A stretch of 64,000 bases of DNA from Seonamhaeicola sp. (GTDB lineage: Bacteria > Bacteroidota > Bacteroidia > Flavobacteriales > Flavobacteriaceae). Within the stretch, counting starts at the first letter, position 1. Every line of letters starts with the position of its first letter. Under the pieces are notes generated by a model, which was not told where the DNA came from, searched no databases, and saw only the letters and a list, made by a program, of their open reading frames with translations. Where the stretch lies: the NCBI RefSeq assembly GCF_028281565.1, contig NZ_JANQJQ010000014.1, positions 1-64,000 on the forward strand. Reading direction: 5' to 3'. Of this stretch, positions 8,595 through 19,800 are shown piece after piece. The position numbers were made by a program, and so were the translations under genes.

Positions 8595-10712
8595 TTAGTT
8601 CTTTTTAATACTGATGGCAAAACCTCCTCCGGCTACCAAATGCACATCCAGTGTTGATTTACTGGTAATGTCCATGGTTTCAATAGCATAATCCGTTGGG
8701 TTTTCGTCCCAATGCGCGTCTGGTCCGTCTTTATAAATGACAGCCTGGAAGGACGTACCTTCCGGTAAAAAATCAAAGTTCAGTTGCAGGTTACGGGCAT
8801 GTTCATCGGTAATACCTCCAACAAACCAATCTCCCGTTTCGCGTTCTTCCCGGGCTATAATCACAAAGTCTCCAACCTCTCCGTCCAGTACTTTGGTTTG
8901 TTCCCAATCCACACCAACATCTTTTAGAAATTGGAACATCGGATGTATCTGCCCGTTTTCCATATAGTGCTCCGGGAGGTCACAAAGCATTTGAATAGGG
9001 CTATAAATGACCACATACAACGCTAACTGATGGGCCAATGTGGTATTGATCTGATTATTTTCTTTATAACCATCCATTTTAATATTGAACACCCCCGGCG
9101 TAAAATCTATAGGGCCGGACAGCATTCTGGTAAAGGCCACGGTTGATAAATGGCTTGTCGGGTTCCCTCCATCGGAAGCCCATGCATTGAATTCCTGGCC
9201 TCTTAACCCTTCCCGGGCAATGGCATTTGGATAGGTTCTTCGCTTCCCGGTAGCTTTAATGGGTTCATGCGCATTTATGGCTATTTTCTTTTTGGCAGCT
9301 TCCTCCAAAACCTTATGGTAATGGTTCACCATATATTGTCCGTGGTGATACTCCCCTTCCGGAATAATTTTACCTACATACCCGGTTTTAACGGAGTTAA
9401 TCCCATGTTTTTTCATAAAATTATAGGCCTCGTCCATCTGTTTCTCATAGGTTCTGGGCGCTGCAGAGGTTTCATGATGCATGATGATTTCTACGCCTTT
9501 AGCTTTGGCATATGCTATGACCTCCTCAAAATTGTAATCCGGATAGGACGTCATAAAATCAAAAATACCTTCTCTGTCACCACTCAGCCATTGATTCCAT
9601 CCGGTGTTCCACCCTTCAACCAATAAGCCTTTTATACCGTGCTCCGAAGCAAAGTCAATATAACGTTTGGCATTCTTCGTATTGGCCCCGTGTGTTTTAG
9701 AACTTGCTTTACCCTGGGTATACGTTGTCATATCCTGGGTAGCTTCAAAATCCCAGGTAGATTTTCCTATGTGCATTTCCCACCAGATCCCAACGTATTT
9801 CATTGGGGTGAAATAGCTCACATCGCCTATTTTATTTGGTTCATTAAGGTTTAAAATAAGTTTAGATTCTATCAGATCTCCGGCCCTTTCGGCTATTTGA
9901 ATGGTACGCCATGGTGTTTTGAACGGGGCAGCCAGCCTGACTTTCCCGCCCAGCCGTTCAGAACCCACCAATTCACTGGTAAGGCCCAGCCCATCTTTAT
10001 CAACCTTAAGGGTCATCCCGGAGTAATCGGTAAGATCGGCCTCATGAAAACTAAGATACAGGGCCTCATCGGTTTTCATGGTCACCGGTGTATTTACAGC
10101 ATTTTCAGGTATGTGCGTCGCCGACAAATTCGGGTGATCCCGTTTGGATAAGGCATCGATTTCAGACAGCTTTGATTCGTTGTACACGTGCTCATAAATA
10201 TCCCAATCGCCCGGAATCCACCAAACCTTATGGTCACCCGTTAAGTTAAACTCCGTATTTTCATCGGTTATGATAACTTCCTGTAAATGTTCCTGCTCCG
10301 GAAAATCATACCTGAACCCTAGTCCATCATTAAACACTCTGAAATGAATGTTGAATTTACGTTTTGTTTCGGTGGCTTCCTCCAAATAAACAATGAGTTC
10401 ATTGTAATGATTGGCAACCTCTGTTTGCTCTCCCCAGGGCATCTGCCAGGTCTCATTAACGGTACTTGTTTCGGTTTTTAAAACGTTTAAACCGGCTCCT
10501 AAAGACGCCTGATTTTTGAAATCGAAACTCAGGCCCGAGGAATCAATAACTAATTTATCTTTATGATATACCTTATAAAAAGGGGCCTCATTCTCATCGA
10601 GGTTAAACTCCAGACGAATATCACTGTCCGGGGAACTCACCTTAAAAGGTTCCATTGCTTTGCCACATGAAAACAGTGACACAAACCAGAGTATTATAAT
10701 GTAATTTCTCAT
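8595..10712 (-). CDS. GH97 alpha-glucosidase, SusB-like lipoprotein
   Basis: This is an inverting alpha-glucosidase of family GH97, predicted to sit in the periplasm as a lipoprotein (signal ending FSC, Cys16). The five acidic residues I recall as the calcium and catalytic set of Bacteroides SusB appear at near-constant offset: E174 (DIYEHVYNE), E366 (VEGWN), E414 (HHETS), E482 (AHEPI) and E507 (GQEFN). The strand that carries the nucleophilic Asp in retaining GH97 alpha-galactosidases reads VKTGYVG here, with no Asp. Together these place it in the inverting alpha-glucosidase branch. The length of 705 aa is normal. It is followed by a sugar permease and trehalase in the same tight gene run, which suggests release of glucose from maltooligosaccharides or other alpha-glucosides. 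Confidence 0.93.
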   Translation of the reverse strand: MRNYIIILWFVSLFSCGKAMEPFKVSSPDSDIRLEFNLDENEAPFYKVYHKDKLVIDSSGLSFDFKNQASLGAGLNVLKTETSTVNETWQMPWGEQTEVANHYNELIVYLEEATETKRKFNIHFRVFNDGLGFRYDFPEQEHLQEVIITDENTEFNLTGDHKVWWIPGDWDIYEHVYNESKLSEIDALSKRDHPNLSATHIPENAVNTPVTMKTDEALYLSFHEADLTDYSGMTLKVDKDGLGLTSELVGSERLGGKVRLAAPFKTPWRTIQIAERAGDLIESKLILNLNEPNKIGDVSYFTPMKYVGIWWEMHIGKSTWDFEATQDMTTYTQGKASSKTHGANTKNAKRYIDFASEHGIKGLLVEGWNTGWNQWLSGDREGIFDFMTSYPDYNFEEVIAYAKAKGVEIIMHHETSAAPRTYEKQMDEAYNFMKKHGINSVKTGYVGKIIPEGEYHHGQYMVNHYHKVLEEAAKKKIAINAHEPIKATGKRRTYPNAIAREGLRGQEFNAWASDGGNPTSHLSTVAFTRMLSGPIDFTPGVFNIKMDGYKENNQINTTLAHQLALYVVIYSPIQMLCDLPEHYMENGQIHPMFQFLKDVGVDWEQTKVLDGEVGDFVIIAREERETGDWFVGGITDEHARNLQLNFDFLPEGTSFQAVIYKDGPDAHWDENPTDYAIETMDITSKSTLDVHLVAGGGFAISIKKN

Positions 10713-10723
10713 GTGTTTCCTGA

Positions 10724-11362
10724 TTATTTGAATTGAATTGTATTTTTACCGTATATCAAATCGGCATACGATCTGTGCGTTTTAATAATGTTGTGTTCAA
10801 TTTCCAGAACCTCTTCATTAAAATCATTAATAATATCCCGGGCTCTTTTTAACCGGGACATTTTGGTTTCTTTATAATTAGTTTCAATAAAAACTTTGTA
10901 ATCTATGTTTTCCAAAAGCATGGTATAGGTGCCTTCTACCAGGCAAAATTGAAAGTCCCCGGGATTTATTTTTTCCTCTAAAATTTTATTCTCGTCATAA
11001 TTGACCAAAGGCTTATGTACCGGAGCCTCATTTTTTTTGAACTCCAAAATATTCCGACTTAACAGGTCCAGGTCCACCTCACCGGTTCCTACAATGGAAA
11101 TATCTTTAAGCCTTCGGTTGTGATTATCTTTGGGTGGATAAAAGAAATAATCATCGCCGTGAAATAAAAAGCCTTTAACCCCAAAGTATTGTTGAATATC
11201 AACATACAAGGCGTAAGCTAAAGAGGTCTTTCCGCTTCCGGATTCCCCGCCTACGGCAATACACAAACGCGCTCCGTTACACATCTGCTTTTCTATTTCG
11301 GCAATGACTACGTTGCTTACGGCTTTATATTCCGGATGATATGTTAAATGATCCCCTATCAT
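10724..11362 (-). CDS. Uridine-kinase-like P-loop kinase
   Basis: This is a small cytoplasmic P-loop NTPase of 212 aa from the uridine kinase/phosphoribulokinase superfamily. A Walker A motif GESGSGKTS spans 39-47, a FHGDDYFF motif at about 68-75 supplies the usual acidic substrate-side residues, VEGTYTM at 142-148 matches the family's Walker-B-like strand, and SRLKRARD near 169-176 resembles the Arg-rich lid. It sits between GH97 and a GyrI-like gene in the alpha-glucoside operon, 11 bp before GH97. Its substrate cannot be read from the sequence. Given its neighbours, a sugar or sugar-derived compound is more likely than uridine, but this is inference. Confidence 0.72.
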   Translation of the reverse strand: MIGDHLTYHPEYKAVSNVVIAEIEKQMCNGARLCIAVGGESGSGKTSLAYALYVDIQQYFGVKGFLFHGDDYFFYPPKDNHNRRLKDISIVGTGEVDLDLLSRNILEFKKNEAPVHKPLVNYDENKILEEKINPGDFQFCLVEGTYTMLLENIDYKVFIETNYKETKMSRLKRARDIINDFNEEVLEIEHNIIKTHRSYADLIYGKNTIQFK

Positions 11363-11393
11363 GTTCTTTAGTGTTTACCCAATATCATTTTAC

Positions 11394-12305
11394 TTATTGC
11401 TCCAGGGGTAAAAATACCTGAGCCTCCCATTCCAGTTCATTACCCCCCGAATGCGGGTCATTCAAAAAGATCTCAACGGGTAATTTTTGCACCTTGATCC
11501 CATGAGTTTCCGCATAATCAATCAGATGATACCAACCCCGGTCTGAGATCTTATAATTTCCGTTAAACCGTGTTTTAATAGCCTTTTTAGACGCTAAGGT
11601 TTTTATTTCAACCACCTCGGATTGCGGATAATCCTCAAGTTCCTCAACAGGAAAACAGAAATGAAATGTGATCTGATCCTGCTGCAAATCCCAATGCACG
11701 ATCTCAAGAAACGGATCCCCTATTAATTCCAGATCATTATTTCTTATATAGTCCATTACATCAATAGTGTGCTTGATCATGATATTAGCCTTCTCATAAG
11801 TTTTACAACTAAGCTCAATGTATGCCACATGGCTTTCCGGGATGACGGCTTCGGTGACTTCCGAAACTCTGTAATCTTCCTCATGCGCCAGTATCCCCTT
11901 TCTTATATTATTTACTGTTAACAAAGCGCGCCTGGCAAAATCTGTTTTTTTGAAAGGCATTGTTAGCCGTTGTGCCAATCTGTGTTCGGTATCCGACAAC
12001 AGTGCTTCCACTTTGGTAACGGAGTCCGATGTCCTGGTTAGCAGCCACTCAATCTTAAAAACGGAATCAGCCACCTTGAACTCCTGAACTATACTATTAA
12101 AAGGCTTCTTTGATATTACAGAAACAGCTTTCTTTGATTTTGGTTCCCAATGGTTCCAGGCTATCAGGGAACTATAAATGGTTCCCGGAGATTGCTGTGA
12201 TGTAAAGGTGATCTTGTAATCATAAGGCTTTACAAATAAATACCACAGCACAAGGGTCACCGCCAACACCAGGACCGCCCATAATGTTATTTTTTTTCTA
12301 TTCAC
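11394..12305 (-). CDS. Membrane-anchored GyrI-like effector-binding protein
   Basis: The 303-aa protein starts with a positively charged MNRKK and one hydrophobic segment (about residues 7-26). This predicts a single inner-membrane anchor with the rest in the periplasm. The middle looks like a small SRPBCC/START-type region. The C-terminal half (about 150-303) resembles the GyrI-like/AraC effector-binding domain, with strands such as ESHVAYIELSC, a conserved long helix and a final FNGNYKISDRGWYHLIDY plus KLPVEIFLNDP pattern. Such domains bind small ligands; an extracytoplasmic, membrane-tethered version would be a ligand sensor or carrier. There is no DNA-binding domain. It lies 6 bp downstream of the PAP2-fold gene and 31 bp upstream of the P-loop kinase. 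The specific role is unknown. Confidence 0.6.
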   Translation of the reverse strand: MNRKKITLWAVLVLAVTLVLWYLFVKPYDYKITFTSQQSPGTIYSSLIAWNHWEPKSKKAVSVISKKPFNSIVQEFKVADSVFKIEWLLTRTSDSVTKVEALLSDTEHRLAQRLTMPFKKTDFARRALLTVNNIRKGILAHEEDYRVSEVTEAVIPESHVAYIELSCKTYEKANIMIKHTIDVMDYIRNNDLELIGDPFLEIVHWDLQQDQITFHFCFPVEELEDYPQSEVVEIKTLASKKAIKTRFNGNYKISDRGWYHLIDYAETHGIKVQKLPVEIFLNDPHSGGNELEWEAQVFLPLEQ

Positions 12306-12311
12306 TCTTAT

Positions 12312-13655
12312 TTACTTCATTTTAAGGTGGCTCACCACCAAACGTCCCACACGTCTACCCTGATTCACACCCACATCAATAGCCGCCCTGTAATGTATGC
12401 CCCCGTAAAGCCTGCTAATGGCCGCTTCATTGGCAGCGTGTTCAAAGGATCTGAAAGCACGTATGGGAAGCCCGTAAGGAATCTCCGTAGTATCTTCAAA
12501 CGCATGATCTTCGCCAAAAATGGAGGTTAAGACCGTTGATGCCGATCCTGAAACCACGGAGTGTCCGCTGGTATATTCAGGGAAAGGCGGTGTTTGCAGA
12601 ATAGGTTGCCATTTTTCATCAATATGCTGATTAATTAAGGTCTCCGGCCTTATTAAATTACTTCGATACTTTTCATCCCAACAGCTTATAAACGCTTCAA
12701 AAATCCCTATCGATGTTTTGGTAAAAGCATACACCGCTTCTTCGAAATCATAATTATTCTGAGCACAGCAAATTTTTGTGATCCCGATCCAGTGTGCCCC
12801 GGGTGTGATCTTTTTTGTGGCAAACATAAAATGCCCTCTGGTTACCGAAACATAGGGGTTACAATCCCAAAACTGTGCAATTTCTATTTCTTCCGAGGTA
12901 TCTCCTTTTTCCGTGATCTCCTGACTCACATTATACACTTCCATCAGTTCCTCATGAAACTGGCTTCCCTTATCCAGGGAGAAATCCGGAGGCGGGGCGG
13001 GTTTAAATTGCGCCGCAGAATCCAGAACCAGGGTTCTGATCTTATTCCAATGCGGTTCTATGCCATCCATATAGGCCGGTGGTGTTGGCTGCCATCTTGA
13101 AGGATCATCCGTATCTACGTTATACTTATGCATCGTCCTGGTCTGAGCATAGTTATCTTTATTGATCCATGGTTTTAAATGTTTGGCCACAGTCATGCCA
13201 TAAGCTTCAGACACTTCAAACTCAGCTTCGTTCTTTTGTTTCCAAATACCGTAAAGGCTATCTCTGAAATGTTCCATTTTTTCTTCTGAGAACACCAGGG
13301 CCTTACTTAATTCCATATGCGCCACCAGAGCCGCTACTTTAAGGTTTACAGCCTCACTTTCGGCATGAGGAATCGCCTCTAAATCCCTCAGTTGACCTGC
13401 CAATGGTTTATAGGTATCACTATTTTGAGAGATGATCTCATAGGCAGCAATGTTAGGATATACATAAATCCTGCTGGCTACCGGGGGTGAGAAAATATCA
13501 TGAACCATAATTTGCGTTACCTGTTCAACGGCATTGTAAAAGTCCGTTGCCGAAATGGCTATAGGTTCCTTCTCAGTTTTGCAGCTCTGTAATACAAGGC
13601 CTGTTAAAACGGCCATTACGAGCTTACTTAATTTTATAGATCTGAACGTCATCAT
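12312..13655 (-). CDS. PAP2/vanadium-haloperoxidase-fold lipoprotein
   Basis: This is a 447-aa protein of the vanadium-dependent haloperoxidase/acid phosphatase superfamily, predicted to be an exported lipoprotein (signal ending LQSC, followed by KTEKEP). All three oxyanion-binding motifs are visible near the C-terminus: K-x6-R-P (KYRSNLIRP), the Gly-His motif in YTSGHSVVSGS, and S-R-x5-H-x5-D (SRLYGGIHYRAAID). The pocket should therefore bind phosphate or vanadate. Whether it is a phosphatase or a haloperoxidase cannot be decided from the sequence. Its start lies 32 bp inside the end of the upstream VCBS gene, so the pair is coupled. This combination is frequent in marine Bacteroidota but has no established role in sugar use. 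Confidence is high for the fold and low for the activity. Confidence 0.83.
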   Translation of the reverse strand: MMTFRSIKLSKLVMAVLTGLVLQSCKTEKEPIAISATDFYNAVEQVTQIMVHDIFSPPVASRIYVYPNIAAYEIISQNSDTYKPLAGQLRDLEAIPHAESEAVNLKVAALVAHMELSKALVFSEEKMEHFRDSLYGIWKQKNEAEFEVSEAYGMTVAKHLKPWINKDNYAQTRTMHKYNVDTDDPSRWQPTPPAYMDGIEPHWNKIRTLVLDSAAQFKPAPPPDFSLDKGSQFHEELMEVYNVSQEITEKGDTSEEIEIAQFWDCNPYVSVTRGHFMFATKKITPGAHWIGITKICCAQNNYDFEEAVYAFTKTSIGIFEAFISCWDEKYRSNLIRPETLINQHIDEKWQPILQTPPFPEYTSGHSVVSGSASTVLTSIFGEDHAFEDTTEIPYGLPIRAFRSFEHAANEAAISRLYGGIHYRAAIDVGVNQGRRVGRLVVSHLKMK

Positions 13656-16600
13656 TGTGAATTACCGCTATTAAATAGTTGTTATTGTTATATATAAATG
13701 TTTCCAGTTTGGTGACTGCTTTATTAAAAAAATCCAGCCCTAATACATGTCCGAGTTGTATCTGATCATCCTGAGAGATCAATGCTCCTAAAAAGCCGTC
13801 AAACCTGCCATGATAAGGTTTAATGCCAAAATAATTTCCGGCACACAATACGTGCTCCGTTCCATTTATGTTGACTCCGGTAAAGCTATTTATCGGGGAC
13901 ACCTGCAACTGGCTTTCAAAAGGTTCAAACTGAAAGGTACTGTCGTTGTTTTTTAAAATACCGGAGGCCAACTGGGTCACTTTAAAAACTTTGCTTTTTT
14001 CCAGAACCTCCTTGTCAAAAACCATATCAACAGGCTTTCCTGCAAAATCTTTATAAGCTGTAAACTTCTTTTTGGTTAAACTGATCAACTGGGAGCTTAG
14101 TTCATCCAGGTCGTCTATGGTGAAATAGGTGCCATTTTTCTCAATGGCCACAATGGTTTCCGTCATGCCATTATCATCAAAATCATCATAGTACATAAGC
14201 ATGGGGAAGGCCTCTGAAGCTTTGAATTTTGTATTTGTCCCCCAATTGCCCAGTAAATAATCCTGATCGCCGTCGCCATCTATATCAAACGGAAAGATAG
14301 CTCGCCATAAGCCGTTAGAGCCGGAAGCCAGATATTGATGGGTATTATCTGTGAATGCACCATTATTATTTTCCAGGAACAAGGGCTGCATCCATTCGCC
14401 AACCACGATAAGGTCTTGTTGCTGATCATTATTAAAGTCGGTCCATACGGCATCCCTTACCATACCTAAAGGCCCAAGGGATCTTTTTGTAAATACACCA
14501 TTATTATTTTCCAGGATATAACTTTCGGGAATATTTCCGAAATCATTTGATATGGTGGCATTGCCGACAAAAACGTCCAGATCGTTATCTGCATCAAAGT
14601 CGAATGCTCTTATTACCGCGGTATCGTCATACCCTTCCGGCAGTTCCAGTGCTCTTAAGGCATGATTATCCAAAGTGTATAAACTGTTTTGAAGGGGCTT
14701 TGATTTTCCGTAAAACTCACCGCCTCCAAAACCCACAAAGAGTTCATTTTTGGCATCGTTGTTAAAATCAGCAACTATGGCAGAACTGGCTTCATACAGC
14801 GCAAAATTTTCAATTAAAGTATCTTCCAACTTAACAAACCCTGTCTCTTTTTGTAAATAAATTTCCGAAGGTTTGTGCTTGGCATTTCCAAAGTAAACAT
14901 CGTCTTTACCGTCATTATTGAGATCGCCAACAGCCAGCGCCGGCCCCCGGTCTGATACCTGATAAGGTATTAATTTATGGCGATTAGAATCTATATAGTT
15001 GTTTTCGGAATGCTTAAAGTGGATCCCCAAATTATCCTCAACTTTCACAAATACAGCCTCGGCCCCGGACCTGGAAGCCTGATACTCATAGGGCCTGTCT
15101 TCTTCACCGGGTGTGATCACCAGTGTTTGATTGGATGCTACATTTTTCAGGGTCTTACAGGTTCTATCCGGCCAAACCACCTTTAGGGAGTCTATAACCG
15201 GCAGCGTATCCAATCCAAAATGTAAAATAGGCTGGGATGAGGATTGAAATCCCCGTTGCGTGAAGAGTTCTTTAAACTGAATCCGGTCATTGTGATATAA
15301 AAATACTTTAGTGCCAATACCAAATGCATTCCCCTTGTTATAATTGAATCTGATCTTAAGGGAGTTTGTTTTCTCCGAAGCCTTGTTTATATACAAGCCG
15401 GCCGGTTCGTTGATATTATTGGTTATGAGGTCCAGATCGCCGTCATTATCCAAATCACCATAGGCACATCCTGTGGAATAGGATGCCTTTTGATCCACCC
15501 AAATATCGGTTTCATTTGAAAACTTCAACGCCGGACTTCCTGAATAAAAGTTGTTCTTTAGTTTCCCATCGGGCATATAATCAAGTGCTTCTTTATCAAT
15601 TAAATTGGTGGTCTCAATTTTCTTTTTCACCTGATCATTTGAAATATACCTAATGTAGTCAAGATCATTTGGACGTTTTGGAACGCCATTGGCAATAAAA
15701 ACATCCTGAAGGCCGTCCTGATCATAATCTGAAATAAGTGCGCCCCAACTCCAGTCGGTAGCGGCCAGATTACTCAACAAAGCCGTTTCCGTAAAGCTAT
15801 TGGCTCCCTGATTAATTTGCAGCATATTTCTCGCATATTGGTAATGGTATCCGAATTGCCCCGTTCTGAGATTTTGAATTTGAATGTTGTCGTCACCGGC
15901 CGAAGCTTTTAAAATGCTTTCATCTTCGGGTAGCATATCCAGGGTGACCAGGTCTGTAAAGCCGTCATTATTAATATCGGCCGCATCATTACCCATGGAA
16001 AATTTACTGGTATGTCCAAAATGGTTCTTTAGATCTTCGGTAAATGTGCCGTCGCCATTATTCAAATAATAATAATCGTCTTCATGAAAATCGTTGCTCA
16101 CGTATATATCGGGAAAGCCATCCTGGTTGAAATCCGAAATAGCCAGCCCCAAACCATAACCGTTTGCTCCTCCGAAGATACCGGCTGCTTCACTGACATC
16201 CACAAATTTATTATCGTCGTTTCTAAACAATTTATCACCGCTTTCATAGGTTCTGTTATGCCTTATAGCGGCCTTTCCAAAAGAATCCTCATTATGTATG
16301 GCATGATTTAACAGGTACATGTCTAAATCGCCATCCAGGTCATAATCAAAAAATGCCGCGGAAGAGCTATAATTGTCCAGGTCTAAACCAAATTCTGCGC
16401 CGCGTTCCGTAAAGGTCAGGTCGCCGTTGTTAATGAATAATTCGTTTTTACCGTTAAATCCGTTGGTGCCTACAACGGCACACACATAAATATCCAGCAG
16501 CCCATCACCGTTGACATCTGCCATGGTGACCCCGGAGTTCCAGTCGCTTTCCCCCTGTACTTTTGCAGCTACAGTTATATCTTCGAATTCCAGGTGCCCT

Positions 16601-16866
16601 TTATTTAAAAAAAGCTTGTTCTTATTCTGATTGGAGGTAAAATAAATGTCGGGGAGACTGTCATTATTAATGTCACCAATAGCAACGCCTCCGCCATTAT
16701 AGTAGTACAGGTAATCCAATATATTCTGACCTAAAGTGTCTTTTAAGACATTGTTAAAATGAACCCCGGTAGCCTCGGGTGATGCCATGGCAAAAAGTTT
16801 CTGATCGTCTTTTTTACAACCAAAAAGCAGTAATACACCTACTAAAAAAAGTAAAAACCTATTCAT
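13624..16866 (-). CDS. FG-GAP/VCBS-repeat and ASPIC/UnbV lipoprotein (copy 2)
   Basis: This is a 1080-aa exported lipoprotein (signal ending LFGC, Cys17). It is built from many beta-propeller blades with FG-GAP/VCBS-type calcium loops such as DINNDSLPDIYF, DVNGDGLLDIYVC, DYDLDGDLDMYLL and DLDNDGDLDLIT. Two propeller halves flank an ASPIC/UnbV-like region (GIGTKVFLY, GFQSSSQP, VVWPD) around residues 510-600. Such proteins are thought to bind or process ligands at the cell surface; no catalytic residues are recognised. It is clearly paralogous to the gene just upstream, which overlaps it by 8 bp. It overlaps the downstream PAP2-fold gene by 32 bp. The trio therefore looks like a co-translated module downstream of SusC/SusD. 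Confidence 0.88.
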   Translation of the reverse strand: MNRFLLFLVGVLLLFGCKKDDQKLFAMASPEATGVHFNNVLKDTLGQNILDYLYYYNGGGVAIGDINNDSLPDIYFTSNQNKNKLFLNKGHLEFEDITVAAKVQGESDWNSGVTMADVNGDGLLDIYVCAVVGTNGFNGKNELFINNGDLTFTERGAEFGLDLDNYSSSAAFFDYDLDGDLDMYLLNHAIHNEDSFGKAAIRHNRTYESGDKLFRNDDNKFVDVSEAAGIFGGANGYGLGLAISDFNQDGFPDIYVSNDFHEDDYYYLNNGDGTFTEDLKNHFGHTSKFSMGNDAADINNDGFTDLVTLDMLPEDESILKASAGDDNIQIQNLRTGQFGYHYQYARNMLQINQGANSFTETALLSNLAATDWSWGALISDYDQDGLQDVFIANGVPKRPNDLDYIRYISNDQVKKKIETTNLIDKEALDYMPDGKLKNNFYSGSPALKFSNETDIWVDQKASYSTGCAYGDLDNDGDLDLITNNINEPAGLYINKASEKTNSLKIRFNYNKGNAFGIGTKVFLYHNDRIQFKELFTQRGFQSSSQPILHFGLDTLPVIDSLKVVWPDRTCKTLKNVASNQTLVITPGEEDRPYEYQASRSGAEAVFVKVEDNLGIHFKHSENNYIDSNRHKLIPYQVSDRGPALAVGDLNNDGKDDVYFGNAKHKPSEIYLQKETGFVKLEDTLIENFALYEASSAIVADFNNDAKNELFVGFGGGEFYGKSKPLQNSLYTLDNHALRALELPEGYDDTAVIRAFDFDADNDLDVFVGNATISNDFGNIPESYILENNNGVFTKRSLGPLGMVRDAVWTDFNNDQQQDLIVVGEWMQPLFLENNNGAFTDNTHQYLASGSNGLWRAIFPFDIDGDGDQDYLLGNWGTNTKFKASEAFPMLMYYDDFDDNGMTETIVAIEKNGTYFTIDDLDELSSQLISLTKKKFTAYKDFAGKPVDMVFDKEVLEKSKVFKVTQLASGILKNNDSTFQFEPFESQLQVSPINSFTGVNINGTEHVLCAGNYFGIKPYHGRFDGFLGALISQDDQIQLGHVLGLDFFNKAVTKLETFIYNNNNYLIAVIHNDDVQIYKIK

Positions 16867-19800
16867 TATTGACTTTAAATAGTTTTGGTTGCTGATTATT
16901 GATCCCTACTATGAGGCGCATCCCTTCTTTTGTTTTTAAGGCGGCTATATGCTTCACTTCACCCTCAACAAAAAAGCCGGATTCCTTATAGTTTACCCAG
17001 GTAAAATTGCCCTGGCCATTTCCTAATAACAGCCCTCCATAATTAGAATCCAATCGGGCGTACTGTGGTTTTAAAGCGTGGTTATTTCCTCCAAGCAAAA
17101 TATCCAAATGCCCGTCTTTATTAACATCAAGTACCTGCACCGAATTTATACATGAAAATTGCACCTGTAGAGGCAAGGGCTCCACCTTATAACTTCCATC
17201 TTGACTGCTTAAAGCCACTACACTTTCTGAGGTGTTTACTTCCCTGAGGATAGACTGAGAAATAATGTCTTCTGAAAAAAGGTCGTTAATGGATTTGGTG
17301 GCATACTCCGAAAACTTAAGGTTCTTCTTTTTTAATGATACGATCTGCGCTGTTAATTCATGTTTGGTAATGATAGGCACATCGGTTCCGTTTACGGTTT
17401 CCGTAAGTATTTGTTCTATGGTACCGTTATTATCAAAATCATTTATATACATCTTGATGGGTACTTCTCCTGAAGGTTTATAGGGGATGTTCGAGCCCCT
17501 GTTACCCATTATAAAATCCGGTAAACCATCCTTATTCACATCTGCCGTCTCTATGGTATTCCACCAACCTTTGAGGTCGTTCAATGTGGTTGGATACAAA
17601 GCCAGTTGCTTACCGTTATTCCTGAACACTTTTAAGCTTCCCCAGTCCTCAACCAAAACAAGGTCTTTTTTGCCATCGCCGTCAATATCTTCCCAGGTAG
17701 CATCGGTAACCATTCCTAAAGTATTAAAAGCATAAGCTTTCCTTTGGGTAACATCCTTAAACACGCCCTGGCCGTTATTTTCCAGTAACAGGTGTTTAGC
17801 ATTAACACCATAAATGGCAGGAACACTTCGGCTGCCTATAAAAACATCCAGGTCGCCATCGGCATCAAAATCGCAGGGCAAGATCACAGAGGTATTGTGA
17901 AACGTGGAGGTAATTTTATTTTCACTTTCAGTAAAGCGGCCCTTACCATCATTCAGGAACAAACGGGTTTTATAATTTTTATCATCCTCCGGCTGGTTCC
18001 CTCCCGAACCGATCATTAAATCCACATCCCCGTCGTTATCAACATCCAAAAACACAGAGGCCGTATCTTCAAGGTTCTTATATTTTTTAAACCCGGGGGT
18101 TTCTATTTGATCAAAATCTCCTGATGCTGTCTGCAGGTATAGGTTCCCTTCCTGGCCTTTGGCTCCCCCTGTAAAAACATCATCCAGACCGTCATTGTTG
18201 ACATCGCCTACAGCAATGGTGGGCCCTTCTTTTGAAAGCATCTGGTATATTAAGCCCTCATAGTTGAAATCCACATGATTGTTTTCCTGATGGGATTTAA
18301 ATGTGTGCTCCTGAACTTCAGAAATGAAGGTCCCGGATGCTTTTAATATACCTCGCTCTTGTTTTACCGCATCCTTCTGATCCACAACATAAACCTGATC
18401 AGGCTCCAAATTAAAGATCTTTTGCGTGGTATCATCCGGCCAGATCACTTCCATGGAATCAATGGTCCTCTGACCTATACCAATGGTTTGAACGTAGTCT
18501 ATAGAAGACTGAAAGCCTCTGGAAGGGATGACTTCCTGTATTATGATTTCATCGCCGGAAAACATTTTTATGGTGCTGCCCACACCGAAAAGATTGTTTG
18601 ACGTTCCTTTTAATTTTACTTTAATATGATGGTTTAAGGTCTCCGTATCGGCATTGTTCCTGTACACCAGTGCTTCCTGATTAACATTACTGATGACCAA
18701 ATCCAGGTCCCCGTCATTATCCAGGTCCCCGTAAGCCGCACCGTTAGAAAATGTTGGTTTATCAAAGCCCCATGCTGCACTCATATTGTTAAAACGCAAA
18801 TCACCCGAATTTTTAAAGGCGTAATTGGTAATAGGCGTACTGGGCATTTTATTAATAATATTAGACACCTCTTCTTTTTTTCCCGTTAACACCATATTCT
18901 GAATGATGTCATTGGCAAAGAAGTTCATAAAATCCTGGTTTGTAAGGTCATGATAGATGCCATTGCATACATAGATATCTTTAAAGCCGTCATTATCCAT
19001 ATCGAATAACAGCGCGCCCCAGCTCCAATCGGTTTTTGCAACTCCACTAAAGTTGGCTATCTCGGCAAAACGATCATGATCAATATTTAGCTGCAAAGTG
19101 TTTTGCATGAATTGATGATCAAAGTCCAGACCGAGCTTTCTCCTGTAAATGTCATAAGTCTCAAACTGTGTAGTCTCTTTAAGCCTTTTATTGTGCTCCG
19201 GCAGCATATCGGTAACAAACACGTCGAGTTTACCATCATTGTTGATATCTGCCATATCTGCGCCCATTGAAGACTGGCTTGTATGGGATGTCCAATTTTC
19301 AACAGACTCTGTAAATGTTCCGTCCTGATTATTAATGTACAGGTAATCGCGTTCATAGAAATCATTGGAAACATAAATATCGGGATAGCCGTCATTGTTA
19401 ATGTCTCCAACGGTCACCCCCAGACCAAAGCCTATTAAACTTCCAAAGATCCCGGCTTCTTCACTGACATCAACAAATTTACCGCCCTCATTTCTCAGCA
19501 GCTTATCACCGCCTCCTTTTAAAATGCTTGCCACATCCCAGTCTTTCGCCCTGAGATGCCTCTTATTGGAATAGTTCAGTGAATTCACGGGGATAAAACT
19601 ATTGTTCAGGATATAAGCATCCAGGTCCCCGTCCTTATCATAATCAAAAAAAGCGGCATGTGTGGTTAAACCGTTTTCCGCCAGATTGTAATCTTCAGCT
19701 TTTTCGGTAAATGTGAGATCACCGTTATTTATGAAAAGCTCATTTTTTAAATTATCTCCTTTTACGTTTCCAGCGTTACATACATAGATATCTAAAAAGC

